A stretch of 64,000 bases of DNA from Bog-105 sp965277855 (lineage in GTDB: Bacteria > Acidobacteriota > Terriglobia > Bryobacterales > Bryobacteraceae), in NCBI GenBank assembly GCA_965277855.1, contig OZ255847.1, positions 2,046,001 to 2,110,000 of the forward strand, written 5' to 3'. Below are positions 42,246 through 54,967 of this stretch, piece after piece. The translations under genes and the position numbers were made by a program. Below the pieces are notes generated by a model that was not told the DNA's origin, did not search any database, and was given only the letters and a program-made list of their open reading frames with translations. Positions within the stretch are counted from its first letter, which is position 1; every line of letters starts with the position of its first letter.

Positions 42246-42809
42246 CTAAGCGTGCTGTTTCTGGTGCTTTCCTTCAGCGAATTCTTCGATAATCTTTTTG
42301 TTGAACGCCGGAATGTCATCTGGTTTCCGGCTCGTTACCAGGCCTTGATCGGTGACCACCTGCTCGTCCGTCCACTGGCCGCCTGCATTTCGGATGTCAG
42401 TCTGCAGGGACGGCCAGGAGGTTAGCTTTCGCCCTTTCACTACGTTTGCTTCGACCAGCATCCAAGGCCCATGGCAGATCGCGGCAACCGGCTTCTGAGC
42501 CTCAAAGAAGGATTTCACAAAAGCTACTGCTGTTTTGTCCACGCGCAGATGGTCAGGGTTCATCACACCACCCGGAAGCAGCAGAGCGTCATAGTTGCTC
42601 TGGTCAGCCGACTTGACGTTCACGTCGACCGGCACGGATTCGCCCCAGTCGGTAACGTTCCAGCCCTTGATCTGGCCATCCTTTGGCGAGACGACATGGG
42701 TAGTCGCCCCAGCTTCTTCCAGTGCCTTCTTCGGCTCTACCAGCTCCACATATTCAAAACCATCGGTGGCCAGAATCGCCACTTTCTTATTCGCTAAAGC
42801 GCCGCTCAT
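42246..42809 (-). CDS. DJ-1/PfpI family protein (type 1 glutamine amidotransferase-like)
   Basis: Cysteine-containing alpha/beta protein of 187 residues. The nucleophile Cys lies in PVAAICHGPWML near 108, with GGVMNPDHLR upstream and the family end KPDDIPAFNKKIIEEFAEG. It is closest to the PfpI/YhbO group linked to protease-like, glyoxalase or stress functions; the activity is not provable here. It forms the 3' end of a run of small genes (DUF3309-like and others) that look like a stress cluster. Confidence 0.93.
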   Translation of the reverse strand: MSGALANKKVAILATDGFEYVELVEPKKALEEAGATTHVVSPKDGQIKGWNVTDWGESVPVDVNVKSADQSNYDALLLPGGVMNPDHLRVDKTAVAFVKSFFEAQKPVAAICHGPWMLVEANVVKGRKLTSWPSLQTDIRNAGGQWTDEQVVTDQGLVTSRKPDDIPAFNKKIIEEFAEGKHQKQHA

Positions 42810-42872
42810 CGTGTGTCCTCGTCCAATTGGACCGAGGAGCGCTGTAATGGTTTCCGGGTTGCGGACTGGTTC

Positions 42873-43031
42873 TTAAATACGCCGGCGATCCAGGATGAAA
42901 AACACCAGCAGGACCAGCAGCAGCAGTCCCAAACCGCCGCTAGGATAATAACCCCATCCCTGTGAATACGGCCAGCTGGGTAGTGCGCCCAACAGGACAA
43001 AAAGAACGATAATGATCAAAATCAAACGCAT
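42873..43031 (-). CDS. Small membrane protein, DUF3309-like
   Basis: A 52-residue protein, MRLILIIIVLFVLLGALPSW then PYSQGWGYYPSGGLGLLLLVLLVFFILDRRRI. It has two hydrophobic segments around a Trp/Tyr/Gly-rich loop, exactly the layout of DUF3309 (with WPYS and GWGYYPSGG). The 53 codons, ATG at 43031 to TAA at 42873, start only 2 bases after the stop of the preceding gene at 43034. Function unknown; often found with stress-linked genes. Confidence 0.72.
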   Translation of the reverse strand: MRLILIIIVLFVLLGALPSWPYSQGWGYYPSGGLGLLLLVLLVFFILDRRRI

Positions 43032-43033
43032 AG

Positions 43034-43351
43034 TTAAGACACTCCCAATTCGTCACTCGACTCTAAAGGATCAAATTCCATCACCATGCCGGAGTTGAGC
43101 AGGGCCGCTTTAAAAGCTTCGTCCTTACCTTCGGCCACGTCATACTCCCAGATTTCGCTGCTCAAACTGAGGAAGTCATCATCTTCCTCCTCGCTATCGG
43201 ACGAATGCAGCGCATCCGGCGCGGTGCGGCCGACAAAGACCGCGTCGACCACGGTATCATCATCCAGTTGCGTGTCTAGAAAACCGGCGGGTTCATCTGC
43301 TTTGTCTCCCGTCCGGTCGGAACGTCCGCGAAATACTACTCGATATTTCAT
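43034..43351 (-). CDS. Hypothetical acidic protein
   Basis: Cytoplasmic protein of 105 residues, not recognised. A basic N-terminus (MKYRVVFRGRSDRTG) is followed by an acidic stretch (SSDSEEEDDDFLSLSSEIWEYDVAE). It sits between the DUF4142-like gene (upstream, 16-base gap) and the DUF3309-like gene (2-base gap) on the same strand, so all are likely one transcript. No motif allows a function. Confidence 0.6.
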   Translation of the reverse strand: MKYRVVFRGRSDRTGDKADEPAGFLDTQLDDDTVVDAVFVGRTAPDALHSSDSEEEDDDFLSLSSEIWEYDVAEGKDEAFKAALLNSGMVMEFDPLESSDELGVS

Positions 43352-43367
43352 GATATTTGAGAACTCC

Positions 43368-43970
43368 TTATTTGGCAGGCGCCGCCGGGGCTTTTGAGAG
43401 ATCTTTGATCTTCTCCAGATGACTCTGTAGGACGGGCAAAGTTTGGGAAGCGAAATTCCGGATGATGGGATCTTTTCCTTTATCCGCCTCTGTTTGGAAC
43501 TGCTTTATCGCCATTTCGTGCGCCTTGAGCATTTGTGCCAGATAGGCAGCGTCGAAGTCTGCACCCTGAAGGCCTTTCAGCTTATCGTAGGCGGCCTGGT
43601 CTCTGGCCGAACCCAGGCTGGGCAGGGTCATCTTTCTTTCACGGGCCAACGCCCGAAGCTGGTCAGCGGCTCGCGTGTGATCGTCGACCATTTGCTGACC
43701 GAGTGCCTTAACGGCTGGATCGGTACCCTTGTGCGCTGCTAATTTGCCCAGCTGGATCTCGGCTGTACTGCTTTGGGCAGCCTTCATGGCAAACTCCGTG
43801 TCCGACGAAGTGAGCATTTGCCGGGAACCGTTATCGAGATAAGGGGCGTTCGGATCCTGCTGCCGGGCGGTCAGCAGCGGCAAACCACCGATCGAGATTA
43901 GGCCCAGCGCTAGTAAAGCCGACCAGGAACAGGGATGCCACGACACTCTAGGTGGATAGAATTCACGCAC
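43368..43970 (-). CDS. DUF4142-like secreted protein
   Basis: Exported helical protein of 200 residues with an N-terminal signal segment (SALLALGLISIGGLPLLTA). The DUF4142 core is plain: FAMKAAQSSTAEIQLGKLAA near 60-80, GQQMVDDHTRAADQLRALA near 92-110, and a second half with HEMAIKQFQTEADKGKDPII. It is a ferritin-like four-helix fold of unknown function, common in Acidobacteria. Heads a small operon with two small genes downstream. Confidence 0.85.
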   Translation of the reverse strand: MREFYPPRVSWHPCSWSALLALGLISIGGLPLLTARQQDPNAPYLDNGSRQMLTSSDTEFAMKAAQSSTAEIQLGKLAAHKGTDPAVKALGQQMVDDHTRAADQLRALARERKMTLPSLGSARDQAAYDKLKGLQGADFDAAYLAQMLKAHEMAIKQFQTEADKGKDPIIRNFASQTLPVLQSHLEKIKDLSKAPAAPAK

Positions 43971-44040
43971 TTACGGTTACGCCAGAAAAGCAAGAGCGTT
44001 TTCGGTTTTCGTGGACACTACCTGTCTGAAAGGTATTTTC

Positions 44041-44256
44041 ATGTGGCCTGCCAGCTGGACTCTGCGCGTAGAACTGAACGGAGAATGGGAGGAGTGCTGC
44101 TATCGAACAAGTTTCGAAGCTCTGGATGCCTTCGCAGCGCTTCGAAAAGACTACCGGCCGCTGTTGACACGCGTCCTTCTTTTCCCCTCCAGACGCTCGG
44201 TGTCTCCCCTGCCCCGTTGGTCGACCGGTTTGCGGGCCCAGAGCTACATTAACTAA
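44041..44256 (+). CDS. Small hypothetical protein
   Basis: Short reading frame of 71 residues, starting MWPASWTLRVELNGEWEECC and ending RAQSYIN. The first part (VELNGEWEECCYRTSFEALDAF) is plausible as a small alpha/beta domain; the rest is Arg/Pro-rich. An upstream ATG at 44011 is also possible. It is not recognised. Given the length and lack of context it may be spurious. Confidence 0.35.
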   Translation: MWPASWTLRVELNGEWEECCYRTSFEALDAFAALRKDYRPLLTRVLLFPSRRSVSPLPRWSTGLRAQSYIN

Positions 44257-44385
44257 ACGCTTGTCGCGTTGAGTTTGTCAGCATAGCTGATCGCTCCAAG
44301 GTAAAAAGCTGAGGAGTAGCAGGTCTCCAAGAAACCTAGAGGTCGTTTGGAATCGTCGCGGTCACCCCGGGGCATAGCACGACCG

Positions 44386-45114
44386 TTAGGCAATGTTGTT
44401 GACGATAGCGTAGCGGGTCATTTGCGCGGTGGAATGCAGTCCCAGCCGTTGCATAATAGCTGCCCGGTGAAACTCCGCAGTGCGCACGGAGATGTTCAAT
44501 TGGTTTGCGATGTCTTTTGCGCTGCTTCCCATGGCGATCAAGCGCAGCACCTCGCGCTGGCGCGAGGTTAACTCCACCTTTGAAGATTCAAGGGACGAGC
44601 TTCCGTCTAAGGTTCCATTGGAAGAGACCGGGCGCTCGCCGTCGAGTACGGCCTGAATCGCCGTAATCAGGTCCTGGGCAGGCGCTCCCTTGGAAAGATA
44701 AGCCCTCGCTCCGAGGCGTGTCGCTTCGTCGACGTATTGGGAATCGGCATACATGGAGAGGAAGACAATCGGCAGCCCGGGTCTGCGAGCCAAAACTCGT
44801 TTGGCGGTGGTGAAACCGTCTTCGCCGGGCATGTTGATGTCGAGGATGGCGACGTCCGGCTGGAAGGTTTCCACTTCATTCAGGAAAGCTTCGCTGTTGT
44901 CCACGGCAAGAACGTTGAACTCATTGCTCATCATGGCTTTGAGCGCGTCGAGAATCAGACGGTGATCGTCGGCCAGAAGGATTTTGGGCCGCTGATCCGT
45001 AATAGGCAGAACGGGCCGGATTTGTTCGGAATTTGTGATAGAAGCTTCAGGTAACAATGATGCCCTCCCAGGTATTCTGGTCTGATTCACGCCGATATGA
45101 GCCCGACCTGACAA
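44386..45114 (-). CDS. Orphan NarL/FixJ-type response regulator
   Basis: Two-component response regulator of 242 residues. The receiver domain is about 43-160 with LLADDHRLIL, the phospho-acceptor Asp in VAILDINMPGEDG near 95, and K in YLSKGAPAQD. The LuxR-type helix-turn-helix lies at about 178-235 (LTSRQREVLRLIAMG, then KDIANQLNISVRTAEFHRAAIMQRLG). A TTG at 45057 with GGGAGG at proper distance is an alternative start, because the first 20 or so residues look unlike the family. No histidine kinase gene adjoins, so the partner lies elsewhere. Confidence 0.93.
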   Translation of the reverse strand: MSGRAHIGVNQTRIPGRASLLPEASITNSEQIRPVLPITDQRPKILLADDHRLILDALKAMMSNEFNVLAVDNSEAFLNEVETFQPDVAILDINMPGEDGFTTAKRVLARRPGLPIVFLSMYADSQYVDEATRLGARAYLSKGAPAQDLITAIQAVLDGERPVSSNGTLDGSSSLESSKVELTSRQREVLRLIAMGSSAKDIANQLNISVRTAEFHRAAIMQRLGLHSTAQMTRYAIVNNIA

Positions 45115-45144
45115 AGTTGACTATTCAAAAGGCAAGTTCGGTTT

Positions 45145-45981
45145 TTAGTTCTGTGCAACTTCAGCCGTCTCGAACAGGAAAGTATTCAGATGATCTAATT
45201 GCAAGAAATTAGGCAGAATAAAATCGGCACCCGCGGCGATCAGTCGCCGGCGCTTCCAGGGATCAATGGTTTGGCACTCGGGCTCCGCCGTGGCGAGTCC
45301 ACCGGCTATGCCGCCCGCCTTCTTTACCTCCTCAATCTCCACGTATCCATCGCCGAAAACCAGAAGTTCATCCGGAATCAAGCCATGGCGCGTCTCGGTC
45401 GTTTGCGACAGAATTCTTTTAACCAATTCCGCCTTGGAGAAGCCTTGTCCGTCGTCATGAGCCCCGAAAATACGGCCAGGAAAGAACCGGGCCAAGTCAA
45501 GAAGCGCCGCCTCTTCTTTCACGTTCGCATCGTCGGTGCCGCTAGCCAAGTAGAGCAGCATTCCACGCTGAGTCAGATCCTCCAGAAATTGACGAGCGCC
45601 TGGCACGAAATAAGTATCAGGAGACATCGTGCCGCGTCTCAGACTTTCCAATCGATCCCCGATCTTCCATCCGAGCCGCTCCAGATACATTCTTTTGTAA
45701 GCAAGCGGTTCGAGTGGTTTGCCGCCGCGTTCCTGGATGGCAGCACATAAAGCTCTCATTTGATAGATCGTTTCTTTACCAGTAAGTGTCCAAACAAACT
45801 CGTCGACGACCCGTGTTAGTTCATTTTCCGACTCGCCGGTCTTTAAAATGGTCAACTGCTCGACGCACAGCGGGATCATGACCTCCATCCAACCCGAACG
45901 GATCACGGACAGCGTGCCGTCGAAGTCGAAAATGACTACCTTGGGTGCCGTCACCGGCAGGCCCGGCCGAATCACTTCCAT
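45145..45981 (-). CDS. HAD family hydrolase
   Basis: Phosphatase of the haloacid dehalogenase superfamily, about 278 residues. Motif I is VVIFDFDGTLS (nucleophile Asp near 16-20). The long cap region follows, then motif II LYLASGTDD and motif III/IV with FGDGYVEIEEVKKAG (acidic pair binding Mg). ATG 45981 is chosen because the frame upstream has no family similarity. Substrate unknown; closest in style to large phosphoserine/sugar phosphatases. Upstream of the response regulator on the same strand with a 30-base gap, and divergent from UDP-glucose dehydrogenase. Confidence 0.88.
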   Translation of the reverse strand: MEVIRPGLPVTAPKVVIFDFDGTLSVIRSGWMEVMIPLCVEQLTILKTGESENELTRVVDEFVWTLTGKETIYQMRALCAAIQERGGKPLEPLAYKRMYLERLGWKIGDRLESLRRGTMSPDTYFVPGARQFLEDLTQRGMLLYLASGTDDANVKEEAALLDLARFFPGRIFGAHDDGQGFSKAELVKRILSQTTETRHGLIPDELLVFGDGYVEIEEVKKAGGIAGGLATAEPECQTIDPWKRRRLIAAGADFILPNFLQLDHLNTFLFETAEVAQN

Positions 45982-46125
45982 CACGCCTGCATTTTCGCAT
46001 GCCGGATTAGGCCAATTACGCGAGAGGTTCACGCAGCACGCCTTACTTTGCTTTATGGGTAACCGCCGTAGGCTGGGTTATCATACGACATTGCCGGTGT
46101 CGGAGGCCGGTTCTTCAACAACTTA

Positions 46126-47484
46126 ATGCGCGTTGCAATCATTGGTACAGGATACGTCGGCTTGACTACTGGAGTCTGTCTCGCCTTCATAGGCCACACG
46201 GTTTCGTGTCTCGATACGGACGCGGCTAAGATTGAAGCCCTGAAGGCCGGGCACATTCCCATCTACGAACCGAACCTGGTGGATGTTCTCGAGGAGGCGC
46301 GGCCGAATATCACTTTCACGACGAATTACGCCGAGGCCATACCGGGAGCGGATGTGGTTTTCATTGCGGTGGGAACGCCGCCTACGCCGTCGGGCGCGCC
46401 GAACCTGGAATTTCTTTCGCACGCCGCCCGCTCCATTGGCCAGAATATCGATGGCAATTTTACGGTGGTGGTGAATAAGTCGACCGTGCCGATTGGGAGC
46501 GGCAACTGGGTGGGCTCGTTGCTGCGTGATTCTATTCAGCAACATACGAGCGGGCAAATGGCTGAGTTCGGGGTTGCGTCGAATCCTGAGTTTCTGCGGG
46601 AGGGAACGGCTCTGCACGACAGCCTTTACCCCGATCGGATCGTGATTGGAGCGGACGAACCGCGCGCGCTCGAGACGCTCTATTCGCTGTACCGGCCGAT
46701 TCTCGATCAAACATTTCCGGCGCCGACTTTCCTGCCGCGGCCGGAATCGGTGTTTGCGGTGCCGCTGGTGTCTACCGATCTTGCGTCGGCGGAGTTGATT
46801 AAGTATGCCGCTAATGCCTTCCTGGCTCTAAAAATCAGCTTTATTAACGAAGTCGGCTTGCTGGCCGAGCGAGTAGGGGCAAACATATCGGAAGTGGCGC
46901 GCGGAATTGGGCTCGATTCGCGCATCGGTCCTCGATTCTTGAATGCCGGGTTGGGCTGGGGCGGCTCCTGCTTTGGCAAGGATACGGCGGCGCTCATTGC
47001 CACGGCCGGCGAGTATGGCCTTCACATGCCGATCGTCGAGGCGGCGCGCACGGTGAACACACGGCAGCGGGACCGGGTCGTGGAAAAGCTGTTGAACGAG
47101 TTGAAGATTCTCAAAGGCCGGACGATTGGACTGCTTGGCCTAGCCTTCAAGCCGAATACGGACGATCTGCGCGAGGCGCCTGCCATCGAAATCGCGCAGA
47201 AGCTGATCGACCGCGGGGTGCGGGTGAAAGCACACGATCCGATTGCTTCGGAACGCTTTCAGCGGGAGCACGGCCAAATGGGTATTCACATCTGCAGCGA
47301 TCCCGGCGAAGTAGCCGAGGGTGCTGATGCGCTGGTTCTAGTGACCGAGTGGAACGAATATCGCGATCTGGACTGGGCGGCGGTCGCCAAGAAGATGCGC
47401 AATCCGTTTGTGCTGGATGGGCGGCACGCGCTCGAAGGCGACAAGCTCATCCGCATGGGCATACGTTATTTGACGATTAGTTAA
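46126..47484 (+). CDS. UDP-glucose 6-dehydrogenase (UDP-glucose/GDP-mannose dehydrogenase family)
   Basis: NAD-dependent enzyme oxidising a nucleotide sugar to the uronate, for exopolysaccharide or LPS precursors. The 452-residue protein has GTGYVGLTTGVCLAF (NAD fold), ASNPEFLREGTALHD near 145-160, the catalytic-Cys segment GWGGSCFGKDT near 280-290, and GLAFKPNTDDLREAP near 345-360. UDP-glucose 6-dehydrogenase is the most probable specific activity; GDP-mannose cannot be excluded. Divergent from the HAD gene. Confidence 0.93.
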   Translation: MRVAIIGTGYVGLTTGVCLAFIGHTVSCLDTDAAKIEALKAGHIPIYEPNLVDVLEEARPNITFTTNYAEAIPGADVVFIAVGTPPTPSGAPNLEFLSHAARSIGQNIDGNFTVVVNKSTVPIGSGNWVGSLLRDSIQQHTSGQMAEFGVASNPEFLREGTALHDSLYPDRIVIGADEPRALETLYSLYRPILDQTFPAPTFLPRPESVFAVPLVSTDLASAELIKYAANAFLALKISFINEVGLLAERVGANISEVARGIGLDSRIGPRFLNAGLGWGGSCFGKDTAALIATAGEYGLHMPIVEAARTVNTRQRDRVVEKLLNELKILKGRTIGLLGLAFKPNTDDLREAPAIEIAQKLIDRGVRVKAHDPIASERFQREHGQMGIHICSDPGEVAEGADALVLVTEWNEYRDLDWAAVAKKMRNPFVLDGRHALEGDKLIRMGIRYLTIS

Positions 47485-47503
47485 TCGAAGACCCGGGCCA
47501 GGA

Positions 47504-47710
47504 TCAGCCCTTATGGGCTTCCTGGTCCCCGTTGCCCTCGGCGTTTTTTGTGGCCCGCTCACCGGCTTCTTCGGTAGCAGCCTTCAACCAGCCGGGCGGT
47601 CGGCCCCTTCGCTTGGAGTTGGAAGTCGACAGGCGCTCGAGCGCCAGTATTGCTTCGTCCAGGCGGTCGCGTTCGGCCTGCAGCTCGCCAATCATTTTTT
47701 GGAGATTCAT
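47504..47710 (-). CDS. Small coiled-coil protein with AT-hook-like RRGRPPGW
   Basis: 68-residue protein. An N-terminal coiled coil (MNLQKMIGELQAERDRLDEA) is followed by the basic motif KRRGRPPGW and a charged tail. R-G-R-P is an AT-hook core, so DNA binding is conceivable. Similar small proteins are common in acidobacterial genomes. Start ATG 47710; an earlier TTG at 47746 would overlap the rRNA terminator. The ATG has no clear ribosome site. The adjoining ugd-like gene is convergent. Confidence 0.6.
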   Translation of the reverse strand: MNLQKMIGELQAERDRLDEAILALERLSTSNSKRRGRPPGWLKAATEEAGERATKNAEGNGDQEAHKG

Positions 47711-47744
47711 AATATACGAGGTATTAGTATATCGCCGAAACGAC

Positions 47745-47782
47745 AAAACCCCGAACGGTTTGATCTACCGTTCGGGGGTTTT
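47745..47782 (-). terminator. Intrinsic terminator of the rRNA operon
   Basis: AAAACCCCGAACGGT (47745-47759) pairs with ACCGTTCGGGGGTTTT (47767-47782) around a 7-base loop, giving a long G/C-rich stem with A/T flanks. Reading on the minus strand the stem ends in a T-run (TTTTG). It lies 12 bases past the 5S gene, so it ends the rRNA operon; the symmetric A/T flanks could let it work on both strands. Confidence 0.85.
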
Positions 47783-47794
47783 GCTTTGATTTAA

Positions 47795-47910
47795 TCGGGC
47801 GACTTCCTACTCTCCCACACACTTGCGCGTGCAGTACCATTGGGGCTCAGAGGCTTAACTGCCGTGTTCGGGATGGGAACGGGTGGAACCCTCTTGCTAA
47901 GATCACCCGA
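47795..47910 (-). rRNA. rrf: 5S ribosomal RNA
   Basis: 116 bases with matching ends (TCGGG at the 5' end, CCCGA at the 3' end), the loop A/helix III region reading GTGGGAGAGTAGGAAG on the RNA strand near the 3' side, and the conserved CCGAACACGGCAGTTAAG core. It follows the 23S gene by about 123 bases on the minus strand and is followed by the operon terminator. Boundaries are set by pairing of helix I and may be off by a base or two. Confidence 0.95.
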
Positions 47911-47956
47911 AACTTGCTGTCCGAAGCCTAGCGGCTCTCAGGACGAAATTTCCTGG

Positions 47957-47991
47957 GGATTGGTCTTTTTGAATAGTTATTGACGTGCTGT
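47957..47991 (-). promoter_or_regulatory. 3' arm of the 23S precursor stem
   Basis: GGTCTTTTTGAATAGTTATT plus GACG on the plus strand at 47957-47982 is the reverse complement, nearly exactly, of 51163-51190, on the other side of 23S. In the transcript the two arms can pair to form the long stem around pre-23S that RNase III cuts in bacteria. The pairing extends with gaps to ACAACTTGT, giving more than 35 aligned bases. Confidence 0.65.
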
Positions 47992-48033
47992 CCACAAGTT
48001 GTTTTTTCGCGCTTAATCCATAGAGTAAATTTT

Positions 48034-50936
<2,903 letters not shown>

Positions 50937-51162
50937 ATAAAATTAACTCTACGTCCGATTAACCTCGTTTTTTAAGGAACGAAGCCAACCGGTTGAGTAC
51001 TTCTCTCGCCCAACTCTGGCATCGCAATCCACTCAGACCAAATGGATCGGATTATCAGCCGGGCAGCGCTGCTGTCACATAATTGGTGTCGCCGGAATCC
51101 GTTTTTTTGAGGAACGAAGCCAGACGCTCTCGTGACAGCGTATGCAACTTGTAGTTGCCCGT

Positions 51163-51190
51163 CAATAACTATTCAATTTTCAAAGACCGA
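51163..51190 (-). promoter_or_regulatory. 5' arm of the 23S precursor stem with boxA-like sequence
   Basis: On the RNA strand this reads GGTCTTTGAAAATTGAATAG followed by TTATTGACG. TCTTTGAAAA is the boxA-like antitermination sequence common in rRNA spacers, and the whole element is complementary to the arm at 47957-47991 downstream of 23S. It lies about 225 bases upstream of the 23S gene. Confidence 0.6.
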
Positions 51191-51358
51191 CTCGTCCTTT
51201 TTTGAAGGAACGAACCCAATGCTTACTCAACTCACTTGGAGTTGAACAGCAGGAGCTAATCTCCGGATTTTTGCCGGACGCTTGCTTCTGCCTTCCAACT
51301 TCGCTAGCCAACCCTACCAAACCACTCCCTAAAGGTCGTGGCTCTGAAAACTTCAAAT

Positions 51359-51435
<77 letters not shown>

Positions 51436-51509
51436 GCTCGGATGAGCCACTGCGCCTTTCAGCGAAATGATCACTCAAAGTAAGAAACGAAGCCAAACTC
51501 AGCAGAAAC

Positions 51510-51585
51510 TGGTGGAGCTGGTCGGGATCGAACCGGCGACCTCCTGAATGCAAATCAGGCGCTCTCCCAGCTGAGCTACAGCCCC
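51510..51585 (-). tRNA. tRNA-Ala (anticodon TGC)
   Basis: 76 bases including encoded CCA. Acceptor GGGGCTG pairs with CAGCTCC (one G-U), D arm GTAGCTCAGCTGGGAGAGC, anticodon arm CCTGA-TTTGCAT-TCAGG (anticodon TGC), T arm GCCGG-TTCGATC-CCGAC. It lies in the 16S-23S spacer, proximal to 16S, that is, before tRNA-Ile in transcription order. Confidence 0.98.
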
Positions 51586-51595
51586 TTCGTAGAAA

Positions 51596-51618
51596 TCCCG
51601 CGCTTGTGTAAACGCGGG
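51596..51618 (-). repeat. Hairpin between 16S and tRNA-Ala
   Basis: A perfect inverted repeat, CCCGCG and CGCGGG extended by T/A, with the 10-base loop CTTGTGTAAA, sits just before tRNA-Ala in transcription order. The rest of the 214-base gap to the 16S 3' end holds no gene. It may be a processing hairpin of the rRNA precursor. Confidence 0.5.
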
Positions 51619-51794
51619 ACTCGTCGAATGTAATCGAGGCCGATTGGACGCAGCTGACTATGACCGGCAAAATCAGCATGAAGTAGATCAGAAATTTCAA
51701 GCGGAGAACTGGAAGCGTATGGACTGGAAAGACTGCCACTTACTACCGGATTCGTTGGAACGAACCCATTTCGGTGACTCCAGCCACTGTCTCT

Positions 51795-53300
<1,506 letters not shown>

Positions 53301-53866
53301 TCTTAATATTTTGGAGTTGACCCTAGCCTTGCGGCCAGGATCGTATTTCGCTCCAGCTTTTACTCAAAAAGTCTGACGAATTACTTCATTGCGTCCAACC
53401 AGATTGTCAAACAACTGCGTAGACCATCCAGCGAATACGAATCAAAATCCGCAAAGCTGAACAGCTACCGGCCTCGAAAGCCGTTTGGATTTCCGCTTAG
53501 CTCTACTCATCTTTGAGTAAAAGCGACGTCCATCCAGAAACTGTCGGGTATAACACCCTAATTTAAGTTACGGTAGTGGGTTACTACAGGACCGCTTGGA
53601 ATCTGCTATGGTGTCCGTATCGAACTGCTCCGTCCGGCTGTGCCGAACTCCGAGTCCGATTACCTTGCTACTGCCGTTGGCGATGACTAACATCAGCCTT
53701 CAGCTAACTTATCGCTTATCAAACGTCTTTTACTGCGACTTCTTCAGTCTACTACAAGCTCTTCCGAACCTGTCCAGGTTCTCTTGAACGTTGAACCTTT
53801 CGAGTTCTTGCGAACTTCGTTCATGCGACCGTCTCGCCGTTTCGCTCCGCTTGCGGCGACTTGTTC
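53301..53866 (-). promoter_or_regulatory. rRNA operon leader region
   Basis: Between the predicted promoter and the 16S 5' end lie about 560 bases with no reading frame worth calling. It contains short inverted motifs around TTCGAACG/CGAACTTCG near 53760-53820. It is the transcribed leader if the promoter at 53867-53895 is right. A TTGACA-like -35 on the minus strand (near 53404-53409) lacks a good -10, so a second, proximal promoter is uncertain. Confidence 0.5.
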
Positions 53867-53895
53867 AGAATATCAGGGAGTCTTCCTTCTTGCAA
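53867..53895 (-). promoter_or_regulatory. Sigma-70-type promoter of the rRNA operon
   Basis: On the minus strand TTGCAA (53890-53895) and TATTCT (53867-53872) are separated by exactly 17 bases, pointing towards 16S. A- and C-rich bases lie upstream of the -35. Each box matches four of six consensus positions. It is the best promoter-like pair found upstream of the operon; other starts are not excluded. Confidence 0.5.
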
Positions 53896-54967
53896 GCGTT
53901 TTCGCATTGTGTTTCTGTGGAAAACCGCGCAGGAGCGAGGGAACGCCCGTATTCGCTCGTGTTTTTGAGAAACGGATCGAACCGAAATTCTTCCGAAGCG
54001 TGACATTTTCACTACTTTTTCACAGCGTTGCGGGTCTGAACGGCCGGACTGACAGGTAAACACAAGACCGGACACATGGGTGAAGCTACCCTCCACCTCG
54101 CAAGCAAGCGTTGCGAATTGCTTACGCATCGCAGGCCTGGAAGGAGGTAATCGGGCCGTTTTGCGGAACATAGCCACCGTTGCGCCAGCTTCCGGAAACT
54201 GCGTCGTGACGGGAATCGTCCGATGGCTCTGCCCCAAAAGCCTTAATGCCACGTTGATTGCCGCTGTGTGTTAATCGACGCTGTGTACTCGATCGGCGCG
54301 CGGTACGAATCGAATGTACAAACCGTTGCTGGTTTTTGCGAATAGTATGGCTGGAATTACCATCGAGACTACACAATAAAGGAATTCATCTACCCTTTGA
54401 ATCTCTTTGATAGCGAGGTGTAAACGTCAGCGAGCCGCATCTCACGCCACTTGCAATCACCCTGCTGTCGGATTCGGGGCGTGGACAAAAACCACCACGC
54501 GGTCGCCCGAAGTGATGAATCGTTCCGGTTCACTGCGACCGTCAGTCCAACCAGCTCGTGGAGTGATTTAAATACCGGGAGACGCCTTGTTGTCCGTGGT
54601 AGGTCCTGCCGCCAGGAAACGAGGCAGTTTCTGTCCATTCGATTTGGGGATCGAGTTGTTCTGCTGCCTTAGCGATATCGCTTCGATTGAAGTGATCGAA
54701 GGCCTTTCCGAGAGGTTCCACTGCTCATCCGTTTCCAAACAGTCTCTCTTCCGTCCTAGGCTCGGTCGATCACCGGTCCGATACAACGGTTGCACAGAAA
54801 TAGAATTCGCACAGGTCCTCGTCTCTTTCGCAACCCAACAAGTTCGTGACGCTGTATTTCGGGGGAAGGTCTGCGGATCCTAATATCTTCTTCTCTCAGA
54901 TTATCCGAAGCGTGAAAGGCTCAGAGTATTGCAGGCTCCGGCAGGCTAAGTGGAACTAGCTAACCGG
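53896..54967. other. Gene-poor 1.07-kb region upstream of the rRNA operon
   Basis: No gene is supported. Reading frames of 60-140 codons occur on both strands (for example minus 53821-54252, and 54390-54638) but have no signal peptide, recognisable domain, plausible ribosome site or supporting context, and they contradict each other. Base composition is less G+C-rich than the coding parts. It may hold upstream control elements of the rRNA promoter or be degenerate sequence. Confidence 0.5.

Noticed and set aside
53404..53409. TTGACA on the minus strand as a second rRNA promoter
   Set aside because: No acceptable -10 box at 16-18 bases; the pair at 53867-53895 is better.
53821..54252. 143-codon minus-strand frame upstream of the rRNA operon
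   Set aside because: No family resemblance and no ribosome site; it overlaps the predicted rRNA promoter and a conflicting plus-strand frame.
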